Source: Rhizobium sp. R711 (GTDB lineage Bacteria > Pseudomonadota > Alphaproteobacteria > Rhizobiales > Rhizobiaceae). Taken from it: DNA of 64,000 bases. A model generated the notes under the pieces. That model saw nothing but the letters and a program-made list of their open reading frames with translations, was not told where the DNA came from and did no database searches. The position numbers and the translations under genes are program-made. The DNA lies in NCBI RefSeq assembly GCF_002211365.1, contig NZ_LOKZ01000035.1:186001-250000 (forward strand), written 5' to 3'. Shown one piece after another: positions 8,803 through 17,839 of this stretch; positions within the stretch are counted from its first letter, which is position 1; the number at the start of each line of letters is the position of its first letter.

Positions 8803-9684
8803 CTATTGCTTCGACACGTCGGAGCGACGCAGCCAGTCCCGGAGAGCGGTGAACGCCGGCCTCTTGGCATCGGCATCGCCGCAAGACAGGCTATAGCCCG
8901 CGGGTCGGCGAACGAAGCCATAGGGTGCCGCAAGCACATTGCGCTGCAAATCATCCTCGATGGCGGCGCGCGGCGCGAGCACGACTCCCACGCCCGATCG
9001 CGCCGCTCCGAGTGCGAGCAGCAAATCTTCAAACTCCTGCTTGCGCCGGAAGATGACGGCCTGGGTACCGCTTTCGGCAAACCACTCCTGCCAGAGGGTT
9101 GGCGCGCTGCGGCTAACAAGAGCGGTGCTCTCCACCATTCTCGCGGGATTGTCGGCGATCCTTGCCGCAAGATCCGGCGTGGCAACGGGTCCGAACTCAT
9201 CCTCCATGAATTTGACCGCGGTCACTCCTGCGGCCGGCCGGTATTCACCGCCCATAATGACCGCATCGAGCTCCGGATGCAGCGACAAGGGTTCGACAAT
9301 CGACATCGGCACGATATCGACATCCACGCCATCAAGCGCTGACTGCATATTTGCAAGTCGCGGCATAAGCCACCATATAGCAAAGGCCGATGGCACGCCG
9401 AGGCGGACGCGGCGCTGCTCACGTCCAACAAAGTCTGCCGCGGCGCGCTCGAGCAGAACAAGGGCTGCATTGGAGGCTTCCGCAAACTCGGTTGCCTTCG
9501 CGGTTGCAGCCAATTTTCTGCCATCGCGCTCGAACAGTTTCTCGCCGAAATAGTTTTCAAGGATCGAGATCTGCTGACGCACGGCGCCGCGCACGACACC
9601 GAGTTCTGCGGCAGCGCCTAGAATGCTGCCATGCCGGTAAACGGCTTCGAAGGCACGGATCGCTTTTAGGGGAGGAAGACGCAT
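8803..9684 (-). CDS. LysR-family regulator (GcvA-like)
   Basis: Encodes 293 residues. The start MRLPPLKAIRAFEAVYRHG is typical of the GcvA subgroup, with helix-turn-helix residues about 5-50 (LGAAAELGVVRGAVRQQISILE) and the FERDGRKLAATAKA junction. The open frame could begin at 9726, but the ATG at 9684 fits the family and has GGGGAGGAAG just before it. The adenosylhomocysteinase-like gene lies 93 bases downstream on the same strand, so this is its probable regulator. The inducer cannot be read from the sequence. Confidence 0.88.
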   Translation of the reverse strand: MRLPPLKAIRAFEAVYRHGSILGAAAELGVVRGAVRQQISILENYFGEKLFERDGRKLAATAKATEFAEASNAALVLLERAAADFVGREQRRVRLGVPSAFAIWWLMPRLANMQSALDGVDVDIVPMSIVEPLSLHPELDAVIMGGEYRPAAGVTAVKFMEDEFGPVATPDLAARIADNPARMVESTALVSRSAPTLWQEWFAESGTQAVIFRRKQEFEDLLLALGAARSGVGVVLAPRAAIEDDLQRNVLAAPYGFVRRPAGYSLSCGDADAKRPAFTALRDWLRRSDVSKQ

Positions 9685-9707
9685 GGTTACCACACTGCGG
9701 ACATAAC

Positions 9708-9727
9708 AGTGCACTACATTATGCACT
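9708..9727. promoter_or_regulatory. Inverted repeat before the LysR gene, candidate autoregulatory operator
   Basis: AGTGCA at 9708-9713 and TGCACT at 9722-9727 form a perfect 6-base inverted repeat with an 8-base AT-rich spacer. It lies 24 bases before the LysR start. LysR proteins commonly bind such interrupted dyads next to their own promoter; the assignment is inference. I see nothing else clear in the rest of this gap up to the Nudix gene. Confidence 0.4.
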
Positions 9728-9938
9728 CGTTGATTGAAATACAGGACAGGCGCATATTGAACGCCTGTGCATTGGCGGAATCAGGATAGTATCTGGCGGA
9801 TTTTTTGTTACCCGGCGAAACAAAAAGTTCCTATTGATGGCAATCAAATCCGTGCAAAACGCATGAAGTGCTTATGGATCGCGAAAGCTTTCCAGCGGAT
9901 ACTAATATAGACGACTCACTCCAATAAAAAATGCAAAG

Positions 9939-10463
9939 GTGACCCGACCGTTGACTCTTCTTGCCCGCCTCGCTTCAGACGTTCAGCTCATGTTTCGGCG
10001 CCCCCCGCGTCAACAATATGCTGCGCTCTGCTACCGGGTCAAAAAGAAGACCAACGATGTTGAAGTACTTTTGCTAACCAGCCGCGATACCGGCCGCTGG
10101 GTTATCCCCAAAGGATGGCCGATGGACGGACGCTGCTCCTATGAGGTCGCAGCCCGCGAGGCATTCGAGGAAGCCGGCGTTCGTGGGACCATCGAGCACC
10201 AAACGCTTGGCGCCTACTGCTATCCCAAGATGCTGAAGAACGGCTTGAAGGTCACCTGCAAGGTTCAAGTCTATGCGCTTGAGGTCTCGGAGATGTCCAA
10301 GAACTTCAAGGAAAAGGGCGAACGCAAGACGGAGTGGGTCTCCTGCAACGAGGCAGTGAAGCGCGTCCACGAGCCCGAACTTCGCAGTCTCTTTCTGCAG
10401 TTTAAACGCCGTATGACGGAACAGCTCGCCGCAAGGTCGCCAAGGCAAATTCCAGCGGAATGA
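9939..10463 (+). CDS. Nudix hydrolase
   Basis: Encodes 174 residues starting at GTG. The Nudix core is seen as VIPKGWPMDGRCSYEVAARE followed by AFEEAGV, i.e. the REUxEExGU half of the motif is intact, while the upstream G-x5-E glutamate is not conserved. This form is common in an alphaproteobacterial group related to diphosphoinositol-polyphosphate or nucleoside-diphosphate hydrolases. The C-terminal part is basic. It sits 62 bases ahead of a phosphate transporter on the same strand, which hints at a link to phosphate metabolism. Substrate unknown. Confidence 0.85.
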   Translation: MTRPLTLLARLASDVQLMFRRPPRQQYAALCYRVKKKTNDVEVLLLTSRDTGRWVIPKGWPMDGRCSYEVAAREAFEEAGVRGTIEHQTLGAYCYPKMLKNGLKVTCKVQVYALEVSEMSKNFKEKGERKTEWVSCNEAVKRVHEPELRSLFLQFKRRMTEQLAARSPRQIPAE

Positions 10464-10525
10464 ATACTGCCATCTTGCGCTGCTAAACTTGGCGGCGCTA
10501 AAGCAGGATTCAACGAAGGAATAGA

Positions 10526-12025
10526 ATGCCCGACCGACCAGCCGTCCTCACCAAACGAACGCTCGACAAGGACCTCGACAAGCTTATGCATGTCGAGGAT
10601 GCGGCGAAATTCGTGTCACGAAAGCTGGTGGCGCCGGGTCTCGGACTGATCTTCCTCGGACTGGCCATGCTTTTTGCGGGCGTCTACGTCTTCGACCGGC
10701 CAAGTGCGGTGCTGGTGATCGCCGCCGCAGCGCTCGCTGCCTACATGGCCATGAACATCGGCGCGAACGACGTCACCAACAACGTCGGCGCGGCGGTGGG
10801 CGCCCGCGCGATAACGATGGGACAGGCGCTGGTCATCGCCGCAATCTTCGAAATTCTCGGCGCGACGGTTGCGGGCGGCGCGGTCGTCAAGACGATCTCC
10901 TCAAGCATCGTGGACGCGGTGCAGGTGCCGCCAGCGACGCTCGGTTGGATCATGATGGCGGCATTGATGGCCGCCGCCCTGTGGATCAACCTCGCAACCT
11001 GGATGAACGCGCCGGTATCGACGACGCACGCCATCGTCGGCGCGGTGATCGGCGCGGGTATCGGCGCGGTCGGTCCCGAGCCGGTGAACTGGCGGGTGAT
11101 GATCGAGATCACATCGGCTTGGGTGACCTCCCCGCTGCTCGGCGGCGTGATTGCCGCCGGTCTGCTTTTCATGGTGAAGACCCTGATCATCTACCGCACC
11201 GACAAGATCGCCGCGGCGCGGCGTTGGGTGCCCATCCTGATCGCCATGATGGTTGGCGGCTTTTCGTCCTACATGATGCTGCAGCTCGAAACGCCCGGCG
11301 AATTCGCGACGCTAACCATACACCTCTTCGGGGTCGCGGCCGGCTTCATCGGATGGATCGCGGCGCGGTCGTTCGTTCTGCGGCAGGCTGTCGGGCTCGA
11401 AAACCGCAACAGTTCGCTGCGCGTCCTGTTTCAGATCCCGTTGATTGGCTCGGCAGCCCTGCTCTCCTTTGCCCATGGTGCCAATGACGTGTCCAACGCC
11501 GTCGGACCGCTTTCGGCCATCGTGCGCGCCGTTGGTGAACCCTCTGAGGGGGTGCACGGCCAGCCTCCGATATGGGTGCTGCTGATCGGCGCCTTCGGCA
11601 TCTCGGTCGGCTTGCTGCTGTTCGGGCCTCGCCTAATCCGCTTGGTCGGTGAGCAAATTACCAAGCTCAACCCCATGCGGGCCTATTGCGTGGCGCTGTC
11701 CACGGCCTTCACCGTTATCGTCGCTTCATGGCTCGGCATGCCCGTCAGTACGACGCACATCGCGGTCGGCTCGGTGTTCGGCGTCGGCTTCTTCCGCGAG
11801 TGGTACACGCGACATTCGAAGCGCCGTATCGAATACATGCGCCGCAGGGCGGAAAGCTGGGCGATCGACGAACCGGAAGACCCGAACACGCATGAGGTTC
11901 GCCGCCGCTATCTCGTCCGTCGTTCGCATTTCATGACGATCATTGCTGCCTGGGTCATCACCGTGCCGGCCTCGGCAGCGCTTGCAGCCATCCTCTATTG
12001 GGTTATGTTCGCGCTCTTTGTTTGA
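10526..12025 (+). CDS. pit: Inorganic phosphate transporter, PiT family
   Basis: Encodes 499 residues. PiT transporters carry phosphate (often as a metal-phosphate complex) with protons across the inner membrane. The two inverted signature copies are plain: GANDVTNNVGAAVGAR (about residue 80) and GANDVSNAVGPLSAI (about 325), each followed by the second signature ISTTHAI-type sequence (APVSTTHAIVGAVIGAG and MPVSTTHIAVGSVFGVG). About ten to twelve membrane segments are seen. A cytoplasmic stretch of about 35 charged residues near the C-terminus precedes the last helix. It differs from the shorter PiT (about 334 residues) that is paired with a PhoU-like protein in rhizobia. Confidence 0.93.
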   Translation: MPDRPAVLTKRTLDKDLDKLMHVEDAAKFVSRKLVAPGLGLIFLGLAMLFAGVYVFDRPSAVLVIAAAALAAYMAMNIGANDVTNNVGAAVGARAITMGQALVIAAIFEILGATVAGGAVVKTISSSIVDAVQVPPATLGWIMMAALMAAALWINLATWMNAPVSTTHAIVGAVIGAGIGAVGPEPVNWRVMIEITSAWVTSPLLGGVIAAGLLFMVKTLIIYRTDKIAAARRWVPILIAMMVGGFSSYMMLQLETPGEFATLTIHLFGVAAGFIGWIAARSFVLRQAVGLENRNSSLRVLFQIPLIGSAALLSFAHGANDVSNAVGPLSAIVRAVGEPSEGVHGQPPIWVLLIGAFGISVGLLLFGPRLIRLVGEQITKLNPMRAYCVALSTAFTVIVASWLGMPVSTTHIAVGSVFGVGFFREWYTRHSKRRIEYMRRRAESWAIDEPEDPNTHEVRRRYLVRRSHFMTIIAAWVITVPASAALAAILYWVMFALFV

Positions 12026-12038
12026 GCAGGACTATTCA

Positions 12039-12776
12039 ATGCGCGCCAATTTTCGGATGCAACGGCTGTTTGTGGACGCCCCGCTCGCTGCCGGAACAAC
12101 GGTGGAGACGACGGCAGATCACTTCAACTATCTCGCCAACGTGCTGCGTATGGCCGAGGGCGCCGAGCTGCTCGTCTTCAACGGCCGCGACGGCGAGTGG
12201 AAGGCACGCCTCACCCTCCCAACGCGAAAACGTATTGTGCTGATTGCGGAGGAGCAGACGCGGTCGCAGCCCGCCCCTTCCGACCTGCACTATCTCTTCG
12301 CGCCGCTGAAAGTCGGGCGGTTGGATTATCTGGTGCAGAAGGCCGTCGAGATGGGGGCCGGCACACTGCGCCCCGTGATGACACAACACGTGCAGGGCAA
12401 GATCACCAATCTCGACAAGCTGAGGGCAAATGTCATCGAAGCGGCGGAGCAATGCGGGATACTGGACATCCCCGATGTTGCCGAGCCGATAAAGCTTTCC
12501 GACCTACTGGATACCTGGCCGAGCGACCGCCGCATCGTCTACTGCGACGAGGGCGACGCGGGGCAAAACCCGCTGCCGTTGCTGTCCAAAATCAGCGAGC
12601 GAAAGCTGGCCCTTCTGGTCGGACCAGAGGGCGGTTTTTCCGAGGAGGAGCGTGCGCGGCTGCGCAGCCTCGATTTCGTCACCGCAATCCCGCTCGGGCC
12701 GCGGATACTTAGAGCCGATACGGCTGCAGTTGCTGCCATGGCCGTCATTCAGGCGTCGATCGGCGACTGGAATTAA
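12039..12776 (+). CDS. rsmE: 16S rRNA (uracil-1498-N3)-methyltransferase
   Basis: Encodes 245 residues, normal for RsmE, a SPOUT-class enzyme that methylates U1498 of 16S rRNA with S-adenosylmethionine. An N-terminal PUA-like domain (QRLFVDAPL) is followed by the knotted SPOUT domain, with the diagnostic LLVGPEGGFSEEE (about residue 195) and ILRADTAAVAAMAVIQ near the C-terminus. The ATG at 12039 is preferred over upstream starts that would overlap the transporter gene. It starts 13 bases after the pit stop. Confidence 0.95.
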   Translation: MRANFRMQRLFVDAPLAAGTTVETTADHFNYLANVLRMAEGAELLVFNGRDGEWKARLTLPTRKRIVLIAEEQTRSQPAPSDLHYLFAPLKVGRLDYLVQKAVEMGAGTLRPVMTQHVQGKITNLDKLRANVIEAAEQCGILDIPDVAEPIKLSDLLDTWPSDRRIVYCDEGDAGQNPLPLLSKISERKLALLVGPEGGFSEEERARLRSLDFVTAIPLGPRILRADTAAVAAMAVIQASIGDWN

Positions 12777-12926
12777 CCTTAGGATCGGTGACGGCCAAAA
12801 TATCCCGCTATTTTTTTGATGAGCCGTTGAAACAATTTCACTTGCAACATACGTGGGAGCGGTCCTAATCACCCTTCCAATTGCCCGGGTTTTTTCCAGG
12901 CGCTCTCCCATTGCAGGTAGACTTGA

Positions 12927-14300
12927 ATGGCTCGCGATACCACCGACCAGACGCCACTCTCATCGGTTCAGGAGCTGACCGATTATCTTGCTGCGGGAAG
13001 CAAGCCGAAGGAGAAATTCCGCATCGGCACCGAGCATGAGAAGTTCGCCTTCTTCCGGGCCGATAACAGCCCGGTGCCGTACTTCGGCGAGGCCAGCATT
13101 TCGGCGCTGCTGAAAGGTCTGCAGCAGAAATCCGGCTGGGATCCGATCATGGACGGAGACAATATCATCGGCCTTGGCGAGCCGAAGGGAATGGGCGCCA
13201 TTTCAATCGAGCCCGGCGGCCAGTTCGAATTGTCCGGGGCGCCGCTGGAAACGATCCACGAGACCTGCAAGGAATCGAACGCGCATCTTGCGACATTGCG
13301 TGAGATCGCCGAGCCCATGGGCATCCGCTTCCTCGGCATTGGCGGCAGCCCCAAATGGACGTTGGCCGAAACGCCGGTGATGCCGAAATCCCGCTACGAG
13401 ATCATGACCCGCTACATGCCGAAGGTCGGATCCAAGGGTCTCGACATGATGTATCGCACCTGCACGATCCAGGTGAACCTCGATTTTTCCTCGGAAGCCG
13501 ACATGCGCAAGAAGATGCGCGTTTCGATGAAGCTCCAGTCTCTGGCAACCGCCCTTTTTGCCTCCTCGCCCTTTACCGAAAGCAAGCTCAACGGCCTGCT
13601 CTCATGGCGCGGCGACATCTGGCGCGACACCGACAACAATCGCTCCGGTCTGCTGGACTTCACCTTCCGCGACGACTTCGGTTTTCATGATTATGTCGAA
13701 TGGGCCCTCGACGTGCCGATGTATTTCGTCGTGCGTGACGGGCACTATCATGACTGTACCCACATCACCTTCCGGCAGTTCATGAACGGCGCGCTGAAGG
13801 GCGAAGTCGCTGAGTGGGAGCCGACGATGGGAGACTGGACGAACCATCTCTCGACGCTCTTCCCGGATGTGCGCCTGAAGCGCTTCCTCGAAATGCGTGG
13901 CGCGGACGGTGGCCCCTGGCGACGGATTTGTGGGTTACCGGCCTTCTGGGTCGGGCTTCTCTATGACGAGGCGGCGCTTGAAGATGCCGATATGCTGACC
14001 AAGGACTGGGCGTTCGACGAGGTCAACGCCTTGCGCGACGCCGTGCCGTCTCAAGGCTTGAGGGCAAAGTTTCGTGGGCATGAGCTCTATGAAACCGCAC
14101 GCGAAGTGATAGCCGTTTCGAAGGCGGGTCTCAGGGCGCGTAACAAGCTCAACCGGGAAGGCCAGGACGAAACCATCTTCCTTGCGCCGCTCGACGAAGT
14201 CATGGCCAAGAAGGCGACGTTGGCCGAAGACCTGCTGGCGCTCTACCATGGCCGCTGGAACGGTTCCGTTGCGCCGGTCTTCGAAGAATATCAATACTAA
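12927..14300 (+). CDS. gshA: Glutamate-cysteine ligase (class III, plant/alphaproteobacterial type)
   Basis: Encodes 457 residues. The enzyme joins glutamate and cysteine with ATP, the first and rate-setting step of glutathione synthesis in the cytosol. Family motifs are KFRIGTEHEKFAFF (about residue 33), GLGEPKGMGAISIEPGGQFE (about 85) and MYRTCTIQVNLDFSSEADM (about 175). The length and motifs match the class shared by plants and alphaproteobacteria rather than the E. coli class. It stands alone, with 150 bases upstream in which I see no clear operator. Confidence 0.96.
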   Translation: MARDTTDQTPLSSVQELTDYLAAGSKPKEKFRIGTEHEKFAFFRADNSPVPYFGEASISALLKGLQQKSGWDPIMDGDNIIGLGEPKGMGAISIEPGGQFELSGAPLETIHETCKESNAHLATLREIAEPMGIRFLGIGGSPKWTLAETPVMPKSRYEIMTRYMPKVGSKGLDMMYRTCTIQVNLDFSSEADMRKKMRVSMKLQSLATALFASSPFTESKLNGLLSWRGDIWRDTDNNRSGLLDFTFRDDFGFHDYVEWALDVPMYFVVRDGHYHDCTHITFRQFMNGALKGEVAEWEPTMGDWTNHLSTLFPDVRLKRFLEMRGADGGPWRRICGLPAFWVGLLYDEAALEDADMLTKDWAFDEVNALRDAVPSQGLRAKFRGHELYETAREVIAVSKAGLRARNKLNREGQDETIFLAPLDEVMAKKATLAEDLLALYHGRWNGSVAPVFEEYQY

Positions 14301-14385
14301 ATCCTTCTGCAAAAAGCGGTTTGCGCATTCCTTTTTCCGGCTATAGTGACTCAATTAAGCGTTGCGAACCGGGAAGGGGATTTCC

Positions 14386-15249
14386 ATGCTGCCACTCTTC
14401 GACATGATGATGCAGGCCCAGAACGGCGCGGCAATGGATGCCGTATCCAAGCAGTTCAATCTTGCTCAGGAGCAGGCCGCCAAGGCGATGGCGGCGCTCG
14501 TGCCGGCCTTTTCCGCCGGCCTCAAGCGGAGCGGTAGCAACCCCTACGATTTCATGGGGCTGATGCAGGCAGTCGGCTCCGGCAACTACGCCAAATATTT
14601 CGAGGACATGAGCAAGGCTTTCACGCCGCAGGGAATATCGGACGGCAACGACATCCTTGCGCAGCTGTTCGGCTCAAAGGAAGTTTCGCGTGCTGTGGCA
14701 GCCCAGGCGGCCCAGATGACCGGAATCGGGCAGGAAATCTACAAGCAGATGCTGCCTGTCATGGCCGACACGTTGATGGGCGGGCTGTTCAAGCAGTCGA
14801 TGGGGCAGATGAATGCACCGGTCAATCCATTCGTCAACACGGCGATGGGCGAAACTATTCAGAAATGGCTCGAAAGCACCGGTTTCGCGCCGAAGCAAAA
14901 GCCCACTCCTGAGCCGAGCATCTTCGACAATCCTTTCACCCAGGCGATGCAGCTGATGTTCGGTATGCAGAAGCCGGAGGTAGAGAAGACGGTCACCAAC
15001 CCGTTTTTCGACAACCCTTTCGCCAAGGCTTTTCAGGAAATGATGGGTTCGCTTGGAAAGCCAGTTGAGCCGAAGCCGACCGAAACTCCGAAGGAGCAGG
15101 CAAAGGCGGAAACGGAAAGCTACATGGACATGCTGAGCAACATGTTCGACAGCGGGCTCGAGGTGCAGAAGAGCTACCAGAAAAGCATGGAAGCGATCTT
15201 CGAGACCTATATGCCGAAGGCGCCTCCCTCCTCGCCCCCGAAGGCATAA
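14386..15249 (+). CDS. DUF937-like protein
   Basis: Encodes 287 residues. The ATG at 14386 has GGGAAGGGGA six bases upstream. The N-terminal half is rich in methionine, alanine and glutamine and resembles DUF937 proteins (QFNLAQEQAAKAMAALVPAF). The C-terminal half holds two imperfect copies of a short unit, IFDNPFTQAMQLMFGMQKP and FFDNPFAKAFQEMMGSLGKP, separated by about 25 residues, then a Pro/Lys/Glu-rich linker and a helical end. There is no signal peptide. Function unknown. Confidence 0.8.
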   Translation: MLPLFDMMMQAQNGAAMDAVSKQFNLAQEQAAKAMAALVPAFSAGLKRSGSNPYDFMGLMQAVGSGNYAKYFEDMSKAFTPQGISDGNDILAQLFGSKEVSRAVAAQAAQMTGIGQEIYKQMLPVMADTLMGGLFKQSMGQMNAPVNPFVNTAMGETIQKWLESTGFAPKQKPTPEPSIFDNPFTQAMQLMFGMQKPEVEKTVTNPFFDNPFAKAFQEMMGSLGKPVEPKPTETPKEQAKAETESYMDMLSNMFDSGLEVQKSYQKSMEAIFETYMPKAPPSSPPKA

Positions 15250-15285
15250 AAAAACCCGGAGACGGCTGGGAGGCCAGTCACCGGG
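15248..15285 (-). terminator. Hairpin and T-run after the DUF1127 gene
   Basis: On the minus strand, CCCGG...CCGGG arms (15255-15285) with an inner CTGG/CCAG pairing are followed by seven T (A-run at 15248-15254). It lies about 50 bases past the DUF1127 stop and just beyond the convergent DUF937 stop, so it probably ends the minus-strand transcript. Confidence 0.6.
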
Positions 15286-15337
15286 CAAGAGGCAGGGCTA
15301 TTGGCTATCACCCTGCGGGGAAAAAGTTGGGCCGCCC

Positions 15338-15637
15338 TTAATCCTTTCGGGACCTGAAGAGCGACTTCGGTCCGCGATTGCGCGCGGAACGCGTCAGATG
15401 TTCCGACGGATCTTCAAAGAAGGTCGACGCCAGGAAGGCCGAGGTGAGATCGGCCCTGCTAAGGCCAATATCCCTCAATTGATTGTCATCGAGATCGTGC
15501 AGCCGGTTGATCTCCATACGGTTGCGGAACACGCGCAGTACGGATGACAACGTTGCAAAGCCATTTGCGAGACGCTGGGAGAACGTCAGGGTGGTCTGGC
15601 TGCAGTCGAGTTCGAGTATCCGGTCTGTCGTGCGCAT
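15338..15637 (-). CDS. Small DUF1127-domain protein
   Basis: Encodes 99 residues. The ATG at 15637 has GAAAGGATC just upstream; a longer frame to 15772 is not supported. The DUF1127 (YjiS-like) motif is clear in the middle: MEINRLHDLDDNQLRDIGLS, followed by RADL. Such short arginine-rich proteins are common in Rhizobiaceae, and some members take part in RNA or stress control; a role here cannot be assigned. The tail is basic (GPKSLFRSRKD). Confidence 0.85.
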   Translation of the reverse strand: MRTTDRILELDCSQTTLTFSQRLANGFATLSSVLRVFRNRMEINRLHDLDDNQLRDIGLSRADLTSAFLASTFFEDPSEHLTRSARNRGPKSLFRSRKD

Positions 15638-15838
15638 GGCTGATCCTTTCATTGGCGCGCAACAACCCACCCCTCCCGCGAGGTCGAGCGGGAAGGCATC
15701 GGGTTGAAATCCGAGCGAACAGGCAGGGTGTCTGTCCTTCACTTTGCTTGATTTGCATCCCGAAGATGCCAAACACCTATTGATCAGTCCAACGAATGTT
15801 TCTAATGATTAGCATCAGAGATTGTTATAGGTGAACTC

Positions 15839-16795
15839 ATGTCCGCGCCTCTTGATATTGATCAGTTGCAGACCTTCATCGCGATCGTCGATTCCGGCAG
15901 CTTCACCAAGGCTGCGGATAGGGTCTACAAGACGCAGTCGGCCGTTTCCATGCAGATGCGGAGGCTGGAAGAGCGCATCGGCAAGCAGCTTTTCATCAAG
16001 GACGGGCGTGGCAACCGCCTGACCGTCGAAGGCGAGAAGCTCTTGAACTATGCGCGACGCATCATTCGCCTCAACAACGAGGCGATCGCAGCCTTCGACG
16101 ACAATCGTCTCGAGGGCACGCTGCGTATCGGCACGCCCGATGACTACGCCGACCGCTATATGCCGGAGATCATCGGCCGCTTCGCCAAGACGCACCCGAA
16201 CGTCGAGCTCTACATTGTCTGCGAGCCCTCGGTGGGTCTCGCGGAGCGCATGAACCGCGGCGAGCTCGACATCGCGCTGGTGACGCACAATCCGCGCGAG
16301 CGCATGTCGGACGTCGTGCGAACGGAACCGCTCTGCTGGGTCGGCTCGGCGAACCATCCGATCCGTGACGATGCGCCGGTACCACTGGCCGTCGGCCGTC
16401 GCGACTGCCAGTGGCGCCAACTCGCCTGCTCGGCGCTCGACGCGGTCGGCCGCGAACACCAGATCCTCTTCACCAGCTGGTCGTGCACGGTCGTCGCGGC
16501 CGCGGTTCTTGCCGGCATGGCCGTGTCCGTCATGCCGGAATCGGCACTGCGCACAGGAATGAAGGTGCTGAGCCAGGCGGACGGTTTCCCTGCGCTGCCC
16601 CCGGTCCAGATCGGCATCATGAAGCGGCCTGGCGTGTCGATCTCGCTGATGAACGCGATCACCGCACACATCACCGCCTGCCTCGACAACATCACGCCCG
16701 CTGTCGTCGACGACAATCTGGAGCCTGATGTGAAGAACGCCTACGGGCGGGTCCAACCCCGCCTCAAGATCGCCAACGTCCTGCCGAGCTGGTAG
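15839..16795 (+). CDS. LysR-family regulator, LsrB-like
   Basis: Encodes 318 residues with an N-terminal winged helix-turn-helix (FTKAADRVYKTQSAVSMQMR, about residues 20-45) and a substrate-binding domain (GTLRIGTPDDYADRYMPEI onward). Several cysteines fall in the sensor domain (YIVCEPS, EPLCWVG, RRDCQWRQLAC, SWSCTVV), as in the redox-responsive LsrB proteins of rhizobia. The nearby gshA and oxyR fit an oxidative-stress setting, but naming it lsrB would need a database match. A short palindrome, CTAATGATTAG, at 15802-15812 lies in its upstream gap. Confidence 0.85.
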   Translation: MSAPLDIDQLQTFIAIVDSGSFTKAADRVYKTQSAVSMQMRRLEERIGKQLFIKDGRGNRLTVEGEKLLNYARRIIRLNNEAIAAFDDNRLEGTLRIGTPDDYADRYMPEIIGRFAKTHPNVELYIVCEPSVGLAERMNRGELDIALVTHNPRERMSDVVRTEPLCWVGSANHPIRDDAPVPLAVGRRDCQWRQLACSALDAVGREHQILFTSWSCTVVAAAVLAGMAVSVMPESALRTGMKVLSQADGFPALPPVQIGIMKRPGVSISLMNAITAHITACLDNITPAVVDDNLEPDVKNAYGRVQPRLKIANVLPSW

Positions 16796-16798
16796 GCG

Positions 16799-17431
16799 TC
16801 ACGCAGCAGCCGACGAGAGGAAAGCCGTGCGGATCACGCGCTTCCACTCGTCGAGAATGCGTCTGGCGAGCGAGTCCTCGCTGACGACCGCAAGGCGGAT
16901 GGAAGCCCCAAGCAGGTGACTGAACAAATAGGTTCTGGCCTGCATGTCGGCCGCGGACAGTTCGGGTGCAACGCGGCGGATGGCATCCTGAAAGATGTCA
17001 GCAATCCGCTTGCTATGCTCGATGTTGAGCCGCAGCAGATCGTGGTCGGTTTCCGTGCCCATCCAGATGCCGAGATAGGCAGCATCGCTGCGGTAGTCGT
17101 CATAGTGCCAGTCGATGGTCGCGGCGAGCACGTCAAGTGCATGATCGACCGAGTGCACGGAGGCAAAGGCTTCTGCAATTCGCGCCTGAATTGCCGAAGC
17201 ATGGCGGTCGAAAAGCGCCTTGACGATCGCGGCCTTCTCGGGAAAATACTGATAAACGGAGCCAATCGGAACCTTGGCGGCAACGGCCAATTCCGTCATC
17301 CGCATGGCGCTTACGCCCTTTTCTGCAATGATTGCTGCGGCGGCCGACAAGATGATGTCGAGCCTTTGAATACTGCGTTCCTGCTTTGGCTTCCGGCGGA
17401 GGCCAATACGATCCAAACTTCCGACCTTCAT
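16799..17431 (-). CDS. TetR-family regulator
   Basis: Encodes 210 residues. The N-terminal helix-turn-helix is typical (ILSAAAAIIAEKGVSAMRMT then VPIGSVYQYFPEKAAIVKAL, about residues 28-70). The C-terminal ligand domain carries YLFSHLLGASIRLAVVSED and is not diagnostic. It is convergent with the preceding LysR gene with only three bases between the stops, and divergent from oxyR. Target unknown. Confidence 0.88.
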   Translation of the reverse strand: MKVGSLDRIGLRRKPKQERSIQRLDIILSAAAAIIAEKGVSAMRMTELAVAAKVPIGSVYQYFPEKAAIVKALFDRHASAIQARIAEAFASVHSVDHALDVLAATIDWHYDDYRSDAAYLGIWMGTETDHDLLRLNIEHSKRIADIFQDAIRRVAPELSAADMQARTYLFSHLLGASIRLAVVSEDSLARRILDEWKRVIRTAFLSSAAA

Positions 17432-17839
17432 GTCGTTCCCATTTGTTCTATGTGGAGCGACGGAGGAGGTTCATGCCGGCGCCTTTTCGCCGATATGACA
17501 TGCAGGTCTTCACGACTCGTAAACGAGATAGATCGGATTGTACGGATCCCGAAAAGCACAGCAAAATCGGGGTGATACACCCGGATTTGGTTGGCTTTCG
17601 ACCGGGAACTTATTCGACTTGGTGCAACTGACTACTCATTTCATATCCCTTTCAATCGCCCTGCACGGAGCTGTGATTCGTGGCCTTTTCAACCGCGCTT
17701 GCGATGTGCCTGCCAGCGCCCAGTGAGCTTGCATCTCGTTCTCGCTGCAAGTGCCGGAAAGCGGCAGTCCCCTTGTGACTATTGACCTTCAATAACCTCA
17801 AGCCGTATTTGTTGAGGAATTCGATTGAAAGAAGTTATC
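17432..17839. other. Gene-poor gap between the TetR gene and oxyR
   Basis: About 400 bases with no convincing gene. Short open frames here lack ribosome sites and recognisable sequence. The gap must hold the promoters of the divergent TetR and oxyR genes. I could not find a clear OxyR tetramer box (ATAG-N7-CTAT pattern) or a strong palindrome. Confidence 0.5.

Noticed and set aside
15255..15285. Terminator for the plus-strand DUF937 gene
   Set aside because: The run of A lies before the stem on the plus strand; the T-run only appears on the minus strand.
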